Of a stretch of DNA of 64,000 bases, positions 11,001 through 25,461 are shown piece after piece. Numbering within the stretch: position 1 is the first letter of the stretch; the number at the start of each line of letters is the position of its first letter. Under the pieces are notes generated by a model. The model was not told the origin of the DNA. It saw only the letters and a list, made by a program, of their open reading frames with translations, and did not search any database. The translations under genes were made by a program, and so were the position numbers. The stretch is from Amphiura filiformis. Taxonomy: Eukaryota > Echinodermata > Ophiuroidea > Amphilepidida > Amphiuridae. The DNA is taken from contig NC_092629.1 in the NCBI RefSeq assembly GCF_039555335.1, positions 33,559,796 to 33,623,795 on the forward strand, written 5' to 3'.

Positions 11001-14000
11001 AAAACGCAACATTCGATATTCTAAAGCTTGGTCCAAATCCAAGAGAAGAACCAACTCTAGTAATTTATGTGGTTTCAAATTATATCAGACGTTGCCTTTT
11101 TGATATAAATGGTGTTTGTTGATGTGCACAGTTTCCCATTAGATCATAACATGCTGTTGTACATCCAAGGTCAAAGGTCTTTTAATCCATATTTGGCGTT
11201 GTTCTGGGACTGATATACAGTGATGCAAAAATCTAATATCTTTGTAGTAATGTTTTGAAGGAACAAGCTTTCAAATGAGACCAAATTCAATACCGTGCGA
11301 CAAAGTAGCATACCGAGTTCTACGAACTTTATGACAGCCCCTCGTAGCTTCTATCCACACAGTAACTGTCGCACACCGACATCGCCTGGCTAATAATTAC
11401 TTTCTCTGCAGATATACTAAAATCAATACCCGGGATCGATACACATGAATGTCCTATGCACGAGTTTGATATGAGACGAAAATCTTTGGATACCGGGGTA
11501 GAAAATGATGAATAACTCCCATAAATGATTTCGTATAAAGAAACCAGATCTGGTTCCTTGCACTTGAATATATATTTTGAACAGATATGATAGTCGTTAG
11601 CTTGCGTCTTGAGAAAGAACCGTGCGTCTTGAGTAAAAAACAATAATTCCGGGCAATAATTCTGATTTATATGTGCCGAATTATATAGCGCAGTGTACAG
11701 GCCAATCGTTGAGGTAGTCTAAAAGAATATGACCTATGGCGTACAATGCACGACAGGCACACAGCGAGGTCAGTCACCGGGCTAATCGGGGCTATTGTCA
11801 GTAGCCTTAGTCAGATGTCCTTCGGCCCATTATGCGACTCAAAATTATTAAACAGGTCGATACAAAATGGCCATGCGTGGCGGTGGATTCAACCTACCAT
11901 GGCGATTTCTGCATGAAGATATCGGGGCGATGACACGACATGTCGTGGATAGTAGATAGATTTCTCGATCAATGTCAGCAAAGTTGCCTGGGGCCAGCAG
12001 AGAGGTGGATCCAGGGCTTCAAGTTCCACTTGAAAAATTGGAAAACGGATCAAAATTTCAGGGTAGTTGCCCTGGTATTAGATTACTTTTCCAGCGTTTT
12101 TTACTACATAAACAGAAAGTACGTCAGCAAGTAAAATTTCAGGAAATAATAATCATGATAATGTATTGTTGTCGTCAATTTCATATGAAAAGATGATTTG
12201 AAAAACACATTCACAACTTCGTAACGATCATCCTCTGGGACGTTGCAACACACAGTTAATAGGGTTTACAAAAAGAAACTTCGCAGTCAGGAAATGTTCG
12301 ATCACTCAACTTTTAAGCGAATCATTTTTTGATCATCATCAATTATACTAGAAAGTTAAAAGTTTCGTTATAAATTCATAAATATCATTATGATAATTTT
12401 CGATTGCACGTGCAAGCATTACAAATAAAACTTCCTAAGCTTTTACATTTTTTATGGTTACTTTTGATATTAAACTTTTAATTACTTCATTGATTTTTTT
12501 ATCATAAACTTTTAATGAATTGGTTGAACATAAGGGGAATTTCAACGTTTCGTTATAACATCATAAAATATTATTTCATTAAGTATGAAGAAAGAACATT
12601 AAAATTAACAATTGCAATTATTACCATGAAAATTTAAAAAATATAAAAAATTCGTACGTTTTATATTTTGATGGTTATGTGCATGGAAAAATGACCAAAC
12701 CAAAATAATATAAAGCTGAATTTATACTCAATCGCTTTTGCAGAAAAGCGATTCTCTCGCATGCTCAGTATTTACTTATATACATTTGCAGAGCGTCGAG
12801 CCGATCAATCGATTGAAATCGCTGAGGCAAAAACGACGTCACTTTGCGAGTTGAAGAAATCTCAACTTCCCAGCGATATCGCTTGGCACGTGACACTGAC
12901 GTGAATGCATCAACCAATCATTTCCAATCAACTGGATCTATTATTTTGCTAATTAATTTCTTTCTCGATTATTAACTTTCGGTGATGAATTAATTAAAGG
13001 CAATAATTATTGACAGCAATGGATGTTCTAAAAATGTATTTTGTGACATTTAGAGCATTTTAACCCTATTCTATTACCCCCACAAAAGAAGTATAGACGA
13101 ATCCAATTTGACGCATTCCTACACCTCTATGGCAGCCATAGCTGGGTCCCCGCTGAGTATATTCCACCAGAAATGTGAAATGATACGTCCTTGGCGGGAA
13201 TTTTAAGCTGCATTTCATCACCCGTGTTACACATAGACGAAAGAATGCTGAAAGTTTACAACAGAATACAACATAACATCGATTTTTAAGCGGCTTTGCA
13301 GTCACAACACCAGTTTGGTGCGCCGGGCACCCAGTCATGGCCGACTAATTTCTGACCATCACTTGGCTCGTTAGATTCGTCTATATTTGAGTGGTGTGGA
13401 GGCATGTGCGTATTTTTTTTGGGGGGGGGCTTTGGGGCGCCAGCCCCCGGGGTAAAAGCAGGGGGCGGCCAAAACGAAGGGGCGGCGGAAGAAGAAGGGG
13501 CGGCAAACGAAGGGGCGGCAAACGAAGGGGCGGCGGAAGAAGAAGGGGCGGCAAAAAGAATTAGTATAAAGAAAAAAGGGCGGCAAAATTTTGATAAGTA
13601 AAAAAAAATTGTTTTTGCTCTTCACTTTTTCAAACGACCGGAAAAAAAATTGGGTCAACCTTTTCGGGCTGTTGAGGAAGGGGCGGCAAAATTGGAATTT
13701 CCTTCAGCCCCCCGGGGTAGGAGCGGTAGTTATATTAGGAATAAAAGGGGTCGTTATATTAGAGGTAGTTATATTAGGAATAAAGGTTTTTGTTGATAGA
13801 GAAGTGATAAATATTATCAAAAACTGTTCAAAAGACCTTATTTGTGTAAATATTTTTTTACATGCATTATTAAGGGATCTAAAATGAGCGTTTATTGCGT
13901 TTCGACAGTATTTTTTGTGGGACATGAGAGCACGTCAGACCTATCGAATTGCATTCTGAATACGAAGCATGTCTTTCTGATATCAAATAATTTTCATTTT

Positions 14001-17000
14001 TTGAAAATAACAATATAATACAAATTTTATGACAAATTATAAAAATTTGATATTTTTCAAATGTTTGATATATAACAGTCCTCGAAGTAAATTATATAAA
14101 TCTAATGATATATTCTTAAAGTGTATGTAGCAGGGAGGAAAAGCCGACGGTCAATTGAAAATGTTGACCTTTCATATTGAAGATATGGATTTTTTCCCAA
14201 AAAGACCTAATTTTTTTGGTGTTTTGGGAAAAAAATCCGTATCTTCAATACGAAAGGTCAAAATTTTCAATTGATCGTCGGCTTTTCATCCCACCTACAT
14301 ACACTTTAAGTATAAATCATCAGATTTATAAAGTTTACTTCAAGTACTGTTAAATATCAAAAATATCAATTTTAATGATTTGCCATAAAATGTGTATTAA
14401 ATTGCGAATTTCAAAAATCAAAATTATTTGATATCAGAATGACTTTCTTCGTATTCAGAATGCAATTCGATATGTCTGATGTGCTCTAATGTCCCAAAAT
14501 AAATACTGTCCAAACGTTCATACCCCAGCCCTTAAGCCATTTCTGCCATATGTCACGAAATTGATGGGGGTAATAGAATAGGGTTTTAATTGTCGTCTGC
14601 AATCACTATCGCCGTGGTAAGTATAGATATAATACAAAAGCGACGAGCGATGCATCGCAAAATTCGGCGATTGCCTATCACTTTCCAAAAGCGGTGCATC
14701 GCAATCGCTCGGCGATCGAGTATAAATTCAGCTTTATGATCATGATGATGAAAGAAGTGAGTTTGGGTGAAAATTACTGAATGAATTAGATTAAGGGGGT
14801 ACTACACCCCTGCACAATTGTGTGCCTATTTTTGCATTTTTCTCAAACATTATAGCGCATTGTTGACAAGTAAGATATGTATATTATAGGGGCAAGGACT
14901 ACAACTACTGCTCTGAAAATTTTATTTCAGCACAGACAACAGTTGTGGAGTTACAGTCAAAAATGAGGGAACACCACTATTTGATCAATAAATCAATAAC
15001 TACTTGCCTTGAGTTGCTGAATTTTCAGTGCAGTAGTTGTAGTCCTTGCCCCTATAATATACATATTTCACTTGTCACCAATGCGCTATAAATTTTTGAG
15101 AAAAATGCCAAAATAGGCAAAAAATTGGCCAGGGGTGTAGTACCCCCTTAAACCCGACAATATGCAGCGTCATTCATATTTTGTAAAGAGAGCATGGCTG
15201 CAGAGGGATGTTTAAATACTTGTTTGCAATTATACAATATTTATACACGCCTAGTAATTTACTAACGTTTGCTCTGATTGGTTCTCACTATAGATAGTGA
15301 AAACCAATCAGAGCAAACGTTAGTAAAATAGTCCCTATGAATATTGTTTATATAATTCATACAAAGATTCTTATCATTTAATTGGTCAATTACTATTGAA
15401 TATTTTGCTATTTATAGAAAAAGACTATTGCACTCCGCGCCAGTGTTTTTATTCGTTTAAGGGATCTAAAATGAGCGTTTATTGCGTTTCGACAGTATTT
15501 TTTGAGGGACATGAGAGCACCTCAGACCTATCGAATTGCATTCTGAATACGATGCATGTCTTTCTGATATCAAATAATTTTCATTTTTTGAAAATCACAA
15601 TATAATACAAATTTTATGACAATTATAAAAATTGATATTTTTCAAATTTTTGATATATAACAGTCTTCGAAGTAAATTATATAAATCTAATGATATATTC
15701 TTAAAGTGTATGTAGCATGGATGAAAAGCCGACGGTCAATTGAAAATTTTGACCTTTCATATTGAAGATATGGATTTTTTTCCCAAAAAGACCTAATTTT
15801 TTTTGGTGTTTTGGGGAAAAAATCCATATCTTCAATACGAAAGGTCAAAATTTTCAATTTATCGTCGACTTTTCATCCCACCTACATACACTTTAAATAT
15901 AAATCATCAGATTTATAAAGTTTACTTCAAATACTGTTATATATCAAAAATATCAATTTTTAATGATTTGCCATAAAATGTGTATTAAATTGCGAATTTC
16001 AAAATTGTCTGATGTGCTCTAATGTCCCAAAATAAATACTGTCCAAACGTTCATACCCCAGCCCTTAATGGAAAGAATATTTTCATTCGGTGAAATACAT
16101 GTATGAACTGTTCCATTCAACGAGGCTTTGCCAAGTTGAATGGAACTTTTATGTACAAGTATAATACCAATCAGTTACCAAAGGCCTTCAATAGTTATTT
16201 TGTTGAGCAGAGGAATCACCTCAGGTATCACACAAGAAACGCTGAAGATTACAAGATCTGTCTTACAAAAACAGAGTTTGCTAACAAAACAATAAGAACC
16301 GCCGGGCCAAGAAAATGGCATTCGATTGACAGATGCGCCAAAACGGCTACATCAGTAAAACTCTTTAGATCCCAAATTAAAACAAACCTTATAGAAATGT
16401 ACACTTAATACCTCTTAGTTTGGATTTACTTATTTTTATTTTTCTCTCTTTTAAAACAAAAAATCGATTAAAATTAACTGATCTCTTAGCATTTATACTA
16501 TATTCACAAAATGTCAGCTTTCTTGTGCGATATACGTACGTGAGCAAATGTTATGAAATCCTAATTTATATTCTGCATGTTCTTTATTCATCATTTTTTT
16601 CCTGCTTAGTTCGTTCTACATGAATGTATGAAAGAGGGTGGGGGGGGGTGTTTGTATGTATGAAATTGTATTTTATTAGACAAATTAAGAAACTTAGGCT
16701 AAGGTTAAGGGGGTGCTTGTTCAGGCCTTTTTGGCCTTCTGAGCATCTCCTCATTCAAATGTGTTGTTTTGCTGTTATTGTATTGTTGTATTTTGAATGA
16801 AATAAAGATTGATTGATTGAACAGTCCATATTTCACCTCATGAAAATATTCTTACCATTGTACTCATAAACATTGGTAAATATTTGCACAGGCGCGCACT
16901 CCGCGTAGTATGCGCAGTGCTTTCGGGCGCGTTCATTTTTTTTGCGGGTTGTTGAATTTAGGTTAATAAACGCGTATCACTTGTTAGGAGTGAAATTGTA

Positions 17001-20000
17001 CAAAATAATGCAAGCAAATATAAATGCATCCTCCCGCAAGAAAAATGAACGCATCTGAAAGTACTTCGCGTACTACGCGGAGTGCGCACCCGTGCAATTA
17101 TACAATTTGATGCACGGCTAGTAATTTACTAACGTTTGTTCTGATTGGTTCTGTGATGTACCCTGTATAATTGTATTTCATAAAATAGGGGAAGTTACCT
17201 TTATAATCATGCAAGAGTTTGTTTATTATGACATCAGGGGGAAAACCCAGATGAATGCAATAACAACATCATTTATGAAGACTATTTATGTCAAGGGGAA
17301 AAATCCCCTGAGACAGATTGTGAAATGGACATAATAGTGGGAAAAACCCACAGGAAGTGATGTAAGGTGAAATGTTAATGTCTATTATTAGAACATTGGG
17401 AAAATCCCAGATTTGCTACAAAACATCATGTTTGCAATAATTCTAGGCAGACCTGTATCGATGTGATGATATTCAGCATCGAAGTGGTTACGTAATTCTC
17501 TTGGTTACCGGATCACGCTATTTTGATATGCCTTCAAGTGCCATATACTTTGTGTGGTGATTGTTTCGATCGTGGTTCATAACTCAAGCGCGTGATCCCG
17601 TTGACATAGTAACATTACGTAACTTCGATACTGAATATGGTTGGTGTAGTTACCTCTCAAAAATGAGAGCAATAATAATTAAGCTGGGTACTCAGAGAGT
17701 ATTACCAAGTGTGGCCATGGAGAATTCCTACAGTGCTACAAGTTCAGCCTTGACTGAAATTATGATTATTATTTCGGAGCTACGAAAATGGACCAAAGTA
17801 AGACATAGGGTCTACTGCGGATGGTGTCGGACTTTATGGAAAAGGTTACAATTATTATCATCTGGATACGGATCTGACAGGCTGCAATAGCCTTTATCAT
17901 TGAGACAGTTTGTAGTGTTGATCTGGGATAGCTAGCTAATGTGCTTACAGTCCAATTCCTTCAAAGAAAGGAAATTGCGAACCAGAATTAATTTAAGTAG
18001 TCAATGCACTACTACCTGCCAGTGTTGTCGGAGAAGATCTAGAATACGTCAAAGAACGTACTTCTTCCAAGAAAGGAATATAAATTCTTCTGTCGACTCG
18101 CTGAAGTCTGGTTCATGCATAGATGACCCAAATGTGATGATCTATGGTTTTGATACAACACAGCTGTCAAAATAAGTGGGGACAACTGCATCGCAGTCCT
18201 GCTTCCTTAAGATATTGTGTGAAAGGTGGAAATAGCACCACAAGTTTAGAGAAAGCAGCGCAAGGAGATAACGGCAAGGAGAAAGCAACACCATTTTTGT
18301 GTGAGGATTTCATACGCAAGGATATTTATAAACTCAAGTGTACACTGGACTTCGCCGATTTTCGCAGGACAAGTGAATAAGGCCACGTGTTTTGAACTCG
18401 CCACCCTTAGCGTTACATCACAAATATTATGAATTTTTACACCAATCAAGTTTCAAATTAGAATATCTCCACAACTATCATAGTATCAACCCTAAACTAG
18501 CAAAAGTATACATTTTTGGAAAGCTGAAGGCAAAAGCAATTTAAATATACACATTTCAACTCACTGTACAGGGTGACCTTGAAGTTATACAGGGTGGAAT
18601 AAAAAAATCCAAATAAAAATGGGTCATTTAATGCATTGCTTATTACTAACTTGCAGTTATAAACTGAAAGTAAACAACATTGATTTGGTTAGAGGTTAGG
18701 GGGAGCCTACTGACTCTGGAAGAAAAAAATCACAGCTGTTTGGTAATCTCGGAATACAGGGTGTCCCAAAATATGTTCAAATTATTTTACAATTCAACAT
18801 ATTTTGAACTGAAACATTTTACCCCTAACCCATACAAAAAAAGTAAGTCCATATTTAGATTCCTCATCAAATTTCCTCTCAGAAAATGTAAACTTTGACT
18901 ATGATAGGATAAGTAATTAAAAATTTACAGCAACTTTTAGATTTTGAAGACATCCGCATTGCTTACTACAGTGTTTAATATGAAAATGGGTAGTTTTGTA
19001 CATAAAAGTTTGCGTTTTACAGACTAAACCAATCATAAAGAGTTAAAAGTGATTAAAAACAATTAGCAGAATTAATAATCTTTCAAAAGAGCTCTTAACC
19101 ATGTCTGTAGCCCATATGGATGCAAAGATATGATCAGTTGATTCAACGCACACACACAAAATCTTTTTATTTCCCATAGACTTTGCACATACCGCCACCG
19201 CCTCATCCGCCACCGCCTCATCCACCACCTCGGTCATTCTGAACTCAAACAACTCTAACTCCACTATCTTAGCTGATAAACAATTCTCCTTTGGAGGTCT
19301 GTTAGGGCACTTATATAGCTACAAAATGACACCAAACACACTTCAATACCTTTTATTTAAGCAGAGATATAACAATTTGAACGAGTCTCGATTTGGAAAA
19401 GCGTAACAACACCACCATTTTTGGGTGGCGAGTTCAAAACGCGTGGCCATAAGGATATATTACATCAGTCGTCCAGAACATTGCAAGAACTTAATATTAT
19501 CACCAAGAAGAAGAATGCTGGCTAAGTAAAGAGTGATTATATTTGATTATTGTGTATGTGCAGTTGTTGTCATATATTGTACCAATCATAACGTGCGTTC
19601 AATTAAAGACTTAGATTTTGTTAGCTTAATTAAACAGTGTATTTGTGTTGTGCATTCGTGTGAGTTCGGGTAAAAGGTGATTTTGGCCTTGAGTCAAGTA
19701 CGACTCGTAACAGTTCTCACTATCTTAGAGTGTATGAATTTAGATTTTACTTGCAATATCCAAATTTTTAGTGACAATTTTTTTCTCATGTATGAAATAG
19801 GTTAATAAATGCGTATCTATCTCTTGTTGGTCGAGAAATTGTACAAAATAATGCACTTGTAGTCAGATGTTGACGCGTCTAATGCACTCCCCCCCTGTTG
19901 GGCTCGTACATTACTCGCGTCAACATCTCAGTAAGCGTGCATTATTATGCCTATAAATGCAGAATGCGGAATAACGATATCTTTCAATTCTTTTTATCCC

Positions 20001-23000
20001 AGCACCAGTTGTTGGAATACTTGCAAGTAACTTCAACAATCGTGTTCTTGGAATGCTTGGTGGCATCGTTATTGGGGTTTCAACTGTGTGTGCGTCATTT
20101 GGATACAGTGTTTATGTACTGCTGCTTCTTTTGTCAATTATAAACGGTAAGGACAACAATATGATATCCCGGGGTATGATATACAAATAATGAATGTTTA
20201 TGAGTGCAATGGTAAGAATATTTTCATGAGTTGAAAAATGGAATGTTCCATTCAACGAAGCGAAGCTGAGTTGAATGGAACATTCCATTTTTCAACTCAT
20301 GAAAATATTCTTGTATCACCCAAAAATAAGCCATTAAAGGTATTATTTTAAGGGTCTATTATTATTTATACCAGGCATTTGCTACGCAGTAAAATAGAAT
20401 TTAAGCTTACCTATAGCCACCGGGCCTATCGAATGCGTATTGTAAGCTTACCTTTTCACTTTCTTGTTTTCTACTTTTTCTTTCCCCAAAGAAACAAAAA
20501 CGGAATATGGCTATTCGAGGCTTTACTTGTAGATGTGGATTATATTTCTTCAAAAAAATATTCATCCAGAATTGCCACAAATTAAGTTTGTTGTTTTAAA
20601 TATCCCGTAACACGGTAGTGCCTATGTTATATTGTTCACCGATCGGACTGAGCGTGCATTATTTTGTACAATTTCACTCCAAGCAAGTGATGCGCATTAT
20701 TAACCTTTTATTATTATTACTAAAACAACAACTCCAATTGTGACGTTATTTCACTGTTTCCTGGTTAAGAAAATATTATGAACTATGGCTGACAATAAGG
20801 TGTCGTGTGTACGATGTATCTTACAAGTTATATTATATGATCTAAAAGCATATTTGTAAGCGTTCATGGGGATGCGAGGTGTGCCCGAGCGAGTGTAGTA
20901 GTGGTGTCCAATAAGGTATGTAGGCGGTGTGGGTTGTCGACAAGACTGTTGTCGACAATAAGCAATGTTCCTGATTGTCGACAAGCATGAACCAATTGTC
21001 GACAAAAAAACTAGTCATTTAAAATATTAGAGATAAGCTTAACATCGCCATTATTTACCATGAAATAACTCTATTTTCATTAGCAAGTAGTGCAGATTAT
21101 TTTTCCATTACAATCCCAATATGCTGATGCTGCGTATGACGTATAACGTGGTTTCTGAACTTATTTTGACTTTATTGATGTATTGCTATGTCGACAAATT
21201 GTCGATGTCGGATCTTGAGATTTGACAATAATCGTCGACAATGGAAGTACTACTCGATAACAGTATGCATATGTTCTAGTTCTAGTTGGTTACGACTCAA
21301 CACCCCTACACTGCAAAAACTCCGGTGTTGAATATATGCAACACCGAGCTGGTGTTGAAGTTTCTGGTGTTAATTTACGGTGTTAGATTGTTAGATTAAC
21401 ACCAATATGGTGTCAATACAAAATCTTAAATGTGCACTGCGTGCACTTTTTGTAGATCTAAGTGATTTATTATTTGGGTGGAAACCAACAGAAGCAACAG
21501 AAACAATTCACGCTCATTGATTAAGATGTTAACAATGATTAAAGATGATAATTTCAACACCCGTACCAGTGTCATTTCTACACCAAAGAGTGTGGACCTT
21601 TCAGAACACCGCCGCAGTGTTAAATATGTTCCATCAACACCCAGTGGTGTTAAATTTACACCACAGTGGTGTTGAATATAGGAAATTCAGGCAAAAGGAT
21701 GCTGCTAGGCCTATATAGTTATGAGTGCATGTCCATCTTAATAATAAGTCGGTTCGTACTTTTCATTAACTACTTTTTGAATCATAACTTTCGTGACCGA
21801 GGATATCTTGCAACTACGTGAAGCTCGTCATGCAAATTCTAGAAATGAATAGATTCGCTTCACGTAATGAGTAAGTCGTATTTGATTGGTCAGTTTTACC
21901 TCCGCGTAATGAAAAACTCTAACATGATTGGTCAATTTGGCTCCGCGGAGCAAAAAGTAAGCTACACGTAGCAGCTCCACGTTGTGGCGGTTGCGGCTTA
22001 CCATGTGTTCAGGAAATCACGTGGCAACATTTTAAGATTTCAGGCTTGTTTACTAGTTAATTGCCATTTGTACTCTTTATTATTTATCTTTTAAATGCTG
22101 ATAAATCGTGGTTGGCTGCCCATGATATCTGTTAAATTCAATGTTTTATGAATATAATTCTACTACGCAGAGGGAGTCACGCAGCAGAATTTCATACCAC
22201 CTGACTTAGCTAGATTTCGAAGCTCTGCTCTTCAAATTCACGTAAAGTATTTAAATATATTAAAATATATTTAATATGATACTAATTGTTTTGTTATAAC
22301 CATCTGGTACACGAAATATACTAGCTTATTACCTATACAGAAAGATGATTATCAGCCTTCACTCAGGAATTTGACATGCCCGGCATATCCAGCCATTCTC
22401 CGTCTGGCTAACATGACTGTCGCCCTCTATAACTCTGGGCACAAATTTCAATAACAATACGCTATTTACATATCAATGCGCCTCATGCTAATTTTTATTG
22501 CCGCTTCCATGTATTGTTCTATGCTTTTACTTTGAGTTCCACGCCATATAGGCGATCGTCAGACGACAGGATGAAAATTTAGGCTGAACCACCATCCCTT
22601 AGGAATGGGAGAATATACATTCCATGGCATCAACAGCCAAACTATTAAAGAGTCTGACTCCCTTGAAGAGTAATAATTTTATTGACTCCGTCGACGACTC
22701 TGAATGTAGACCCAGCAAACACAAAAACGTTTTTAAAAAGTTTTAAATAAGTTATATTTTGGGTTTTGGTTTAGGTAAAAACGTTTTAATAACATTAAAA
22801 TGTCGGGTTATATAAAGGTCATGAAATCGTTTTAAAACGTTTTGTATGAAAACACACTACAACAATATTTTAAAAATATTTTCGAAATGCAAGAATTTTT
22901 GCAAACATTTTTGGCCAAATATTTTGTCAACACTTAAATAACATTATGTTAAAATATTTGCACCCAGCAAACACAAAAATGTTCTTAAAATGTTTTTTAC

Positions 23001-25425
23001 AAAACGTTTTAATAACATTCAAATGTCGGGTTATATAAAGGTCGTGAAAACAATTTAAAAACGTTATTGAAAATATTTTGGGCAAACATTTTTTGGAAAA
23101 TATTTTGTCAACCCCCCAAAACATTCTGTTTAGAACGATTTGTACCAAACCAAGTTTAAATAAATGTTTTTGGAATGTTATTAAAACGTTTTTATACCCT
23201 TTATATATAACCCGACATTTAAATGTTTTCTGTAAACATTTGTGTTTGCTGTGCAATAAATTACCAACAAATGTTATTTAATGTTATGAAAACCTTTTAT
23301 AACCTTTTGCGAATTATGTCGAAAGCGTTTTGTGTTTGCTGGGGAGTCAATTGACTCCACGGGTAGAGTCAACTGACTCTCTTGTGACAGTCAAGTGACT
23401 CCTTTTAAGAGTCAGTGCTAGTTTACTCCACTTTGAGAGTCACTTGACTCCATTCTGGCTATCAGTGCAAGTTAATGAAGAATGCGGCTGGAAATATGAT
23501 TAATTATGAATCAAAATCAAATGAGAAACATGTAAAAATGACTTAGGCAAATTAGCGTAGCAGGCTGACGACATGTAAAACACTCAAAATTGATAACCTG
23601 CCAAAATGTCTCTTTTTGATATACCACGTCAAATATATGTAGCTGGGGTGAGTAGGGATGTGTGTTTTGACTAAAGCTGAATTTATACTAAGTTGAGATT
23701 TCTTCAACTCGTAAGCGACGTCATTTTTGCCACAGCGATTCGTATCGATCGATTGATTGGCTTGACGCTCTGAAAACGGAAGTAAACACTGAGCTTGCGT
23801 AAAAATCCCGTTGTCACACTTTAGCACGCTTCGTAGCGATCAATAGATGTTTTGGGATTCGCTTCGTAGAGTCGATTACTGTCTGTCCAATTAATGAACC
23901 AAATCATGAAATAGTAGAGAGATTGCGATTTTCCTAACGCAGCACGTGGAACGTACGTTTTCACGTACGTTAATACGGTGTTAAATATTGCTAGTCTCGG
24001 TTCCAAACTGGATTGTGCTCATTCGTCACGAAGGAGAACAAGTCGGCTGGAATAAAGACTATAATATTTGATCTAATCTAATCTAGGTCGATAGAGGGCA
24101 TAGTGATTGAAAAACTAACAGTAAGCGTAGGCTTCCGAGTCTCTTGCCTAATTCAAACAGGTTGCTTTTGATTTTGACTTAACATGCTGATTAAACTTAA
24201 TTGGTTTTTTGTGCTCCCAAAATATTATAGTTGTCCAAAAACATAATATTTTGGTAGATTAAAGATCACTACATCCATACATTATGACTTTACTTTCAAA
24301 ATGAGACTTTTTCGTCCTGAAAATTGGACGCGTTGCATGAACTTCGATATGAGGTAAAATCAGCATATTTCAACGTAGCATCTGCGTTTTATACTACGTT
24401 GGAATCCAAAATGGGAAATCGCAATGTCATTTTTTGTACGCAAAGTATCACACAGATTTCAATGGGCAATCTCTGCGTATGGACATCGCGTATAAATTAA
24501 GTCGATTTTCAACACATCGCTGTACCTTTATTATGATTTGTTACAAACAAAAAGGATCATAATAATAATTAGACTTTCCTTCGTATGTTCATTATCAATG
24601 ACTGTCTTTAACATATTGTAAAATGGACAAATTTTGTGCATTTTCAACGATGTATCTACGTTTATTTCGCACGTGGAAATTCTTCAAAAATGGCTAAATA
24701 CGTGACTTCGCTTCGATACAGGAGAGTGGTTTTGAATAGATCAACGTACGTCCGATACCTACGTTAGCAAATCGCAATCTCTCTAGTAAGTTTTTTCCAA
24801 CGCAGCGCCAGAAAGCATTTCGTTAGGTGTGAAGAGGCACGCTTGTTAGGGTCTGAAAAGCTATAGAGTATAAACAGGCCCATAGCCAGGAATTTTGGGG
24901 GTTTTGTGGGGGGGGGGGGGGGGAGGAGTTTGACAAAAGTGGACTTTTTACAGGGGGCAGGGGGAAATTTTGTGAAAAGTGGACTTTCTTCCCGAAAATT
25001 GTTTTGACCAAAAATTCTGGGACTCTTAATATACCTTTACATTTGGGAGGGGGAGGGGGTGCGTCGCACCGCTACGGCTCTGAGTATAAATTCAGCCAAA
25101 TACGATGAACTTGTTCAGGTGGCACACCACTAAATAATCGTCCCATTGAAATACACGTGAAAAGTATTTACAAAGTTGAGAAAGTTTCGTATGAATTTTC
25201 TTAAAGTATAATGTCAGAAATTTAATAAAGAATTAGGTTTTTTTTACCAATCTAGTCGCACTTTTGAGCTACGGGCCCTCACGATTTTGAACCGACAATC
25301 GCACCTAATTACCACTTCCGGCCTTCAAATTATTCTGTCACTAATTCACAAGCGATTTGAAACATTTTTGAACAGATTTTTAATGCTGAGGTCCATTCTA
25401 CTCTATTGTTTTCATTGAAAAAACA

Positions 25426-25461
<36 letters not shown>

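Larger units (their letters stand above)
13064..14583. mobile_element. Element E, TIR CCCTATTCTATTACCCCC, TTTTAA flanks
   Basis: The inverted ends ccctattctattaccccc and gggggtaatagaataggg are perfect over 18 bases. Both sides carry TTTTAA, so the duplication is TTAA or slightly longer. The interior contains a G-rich ggggcggc array (13437-13560) and a nested TTAA element (13874-14531). Confidence 0.75.
12713..14734. mobile_element. Element D, TIR AAGCTGAATTTATACTC, TA duplication, carrying nested insertions
   Basis: The left end aagctgaatttatactc and the right end gagtataaattcagctt are exact inverses, flanked by TA on both sides. Near the ends, agcgatt and gcgatcg motifs continue the symmetry. 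The TA duplication suggests a Tc1/mariner-type MITE. It is interrupted by 13064-14583. A second copy spans 23674-25098. Confidence 0.75.
23674..25098. mobile_element. Element D, copy 2, with nested insertions
   Basis: It begins aagctgaatttatacta and ends gagtataaattcagc, like 12713-14734. The subterminal sequence gagatttcttcaactcgta matches the other copy inverted. It contains the 23915-24788 element, and a hAT-like element is inserted just inside its right end. Confidence 0.7.

Noticed and set aside
17561..18380. Several ORFs within the LTR-like insertion
   Set aside because: No gag, protease, RT or integrase motif could be recognised, and the spans are broken by stops.
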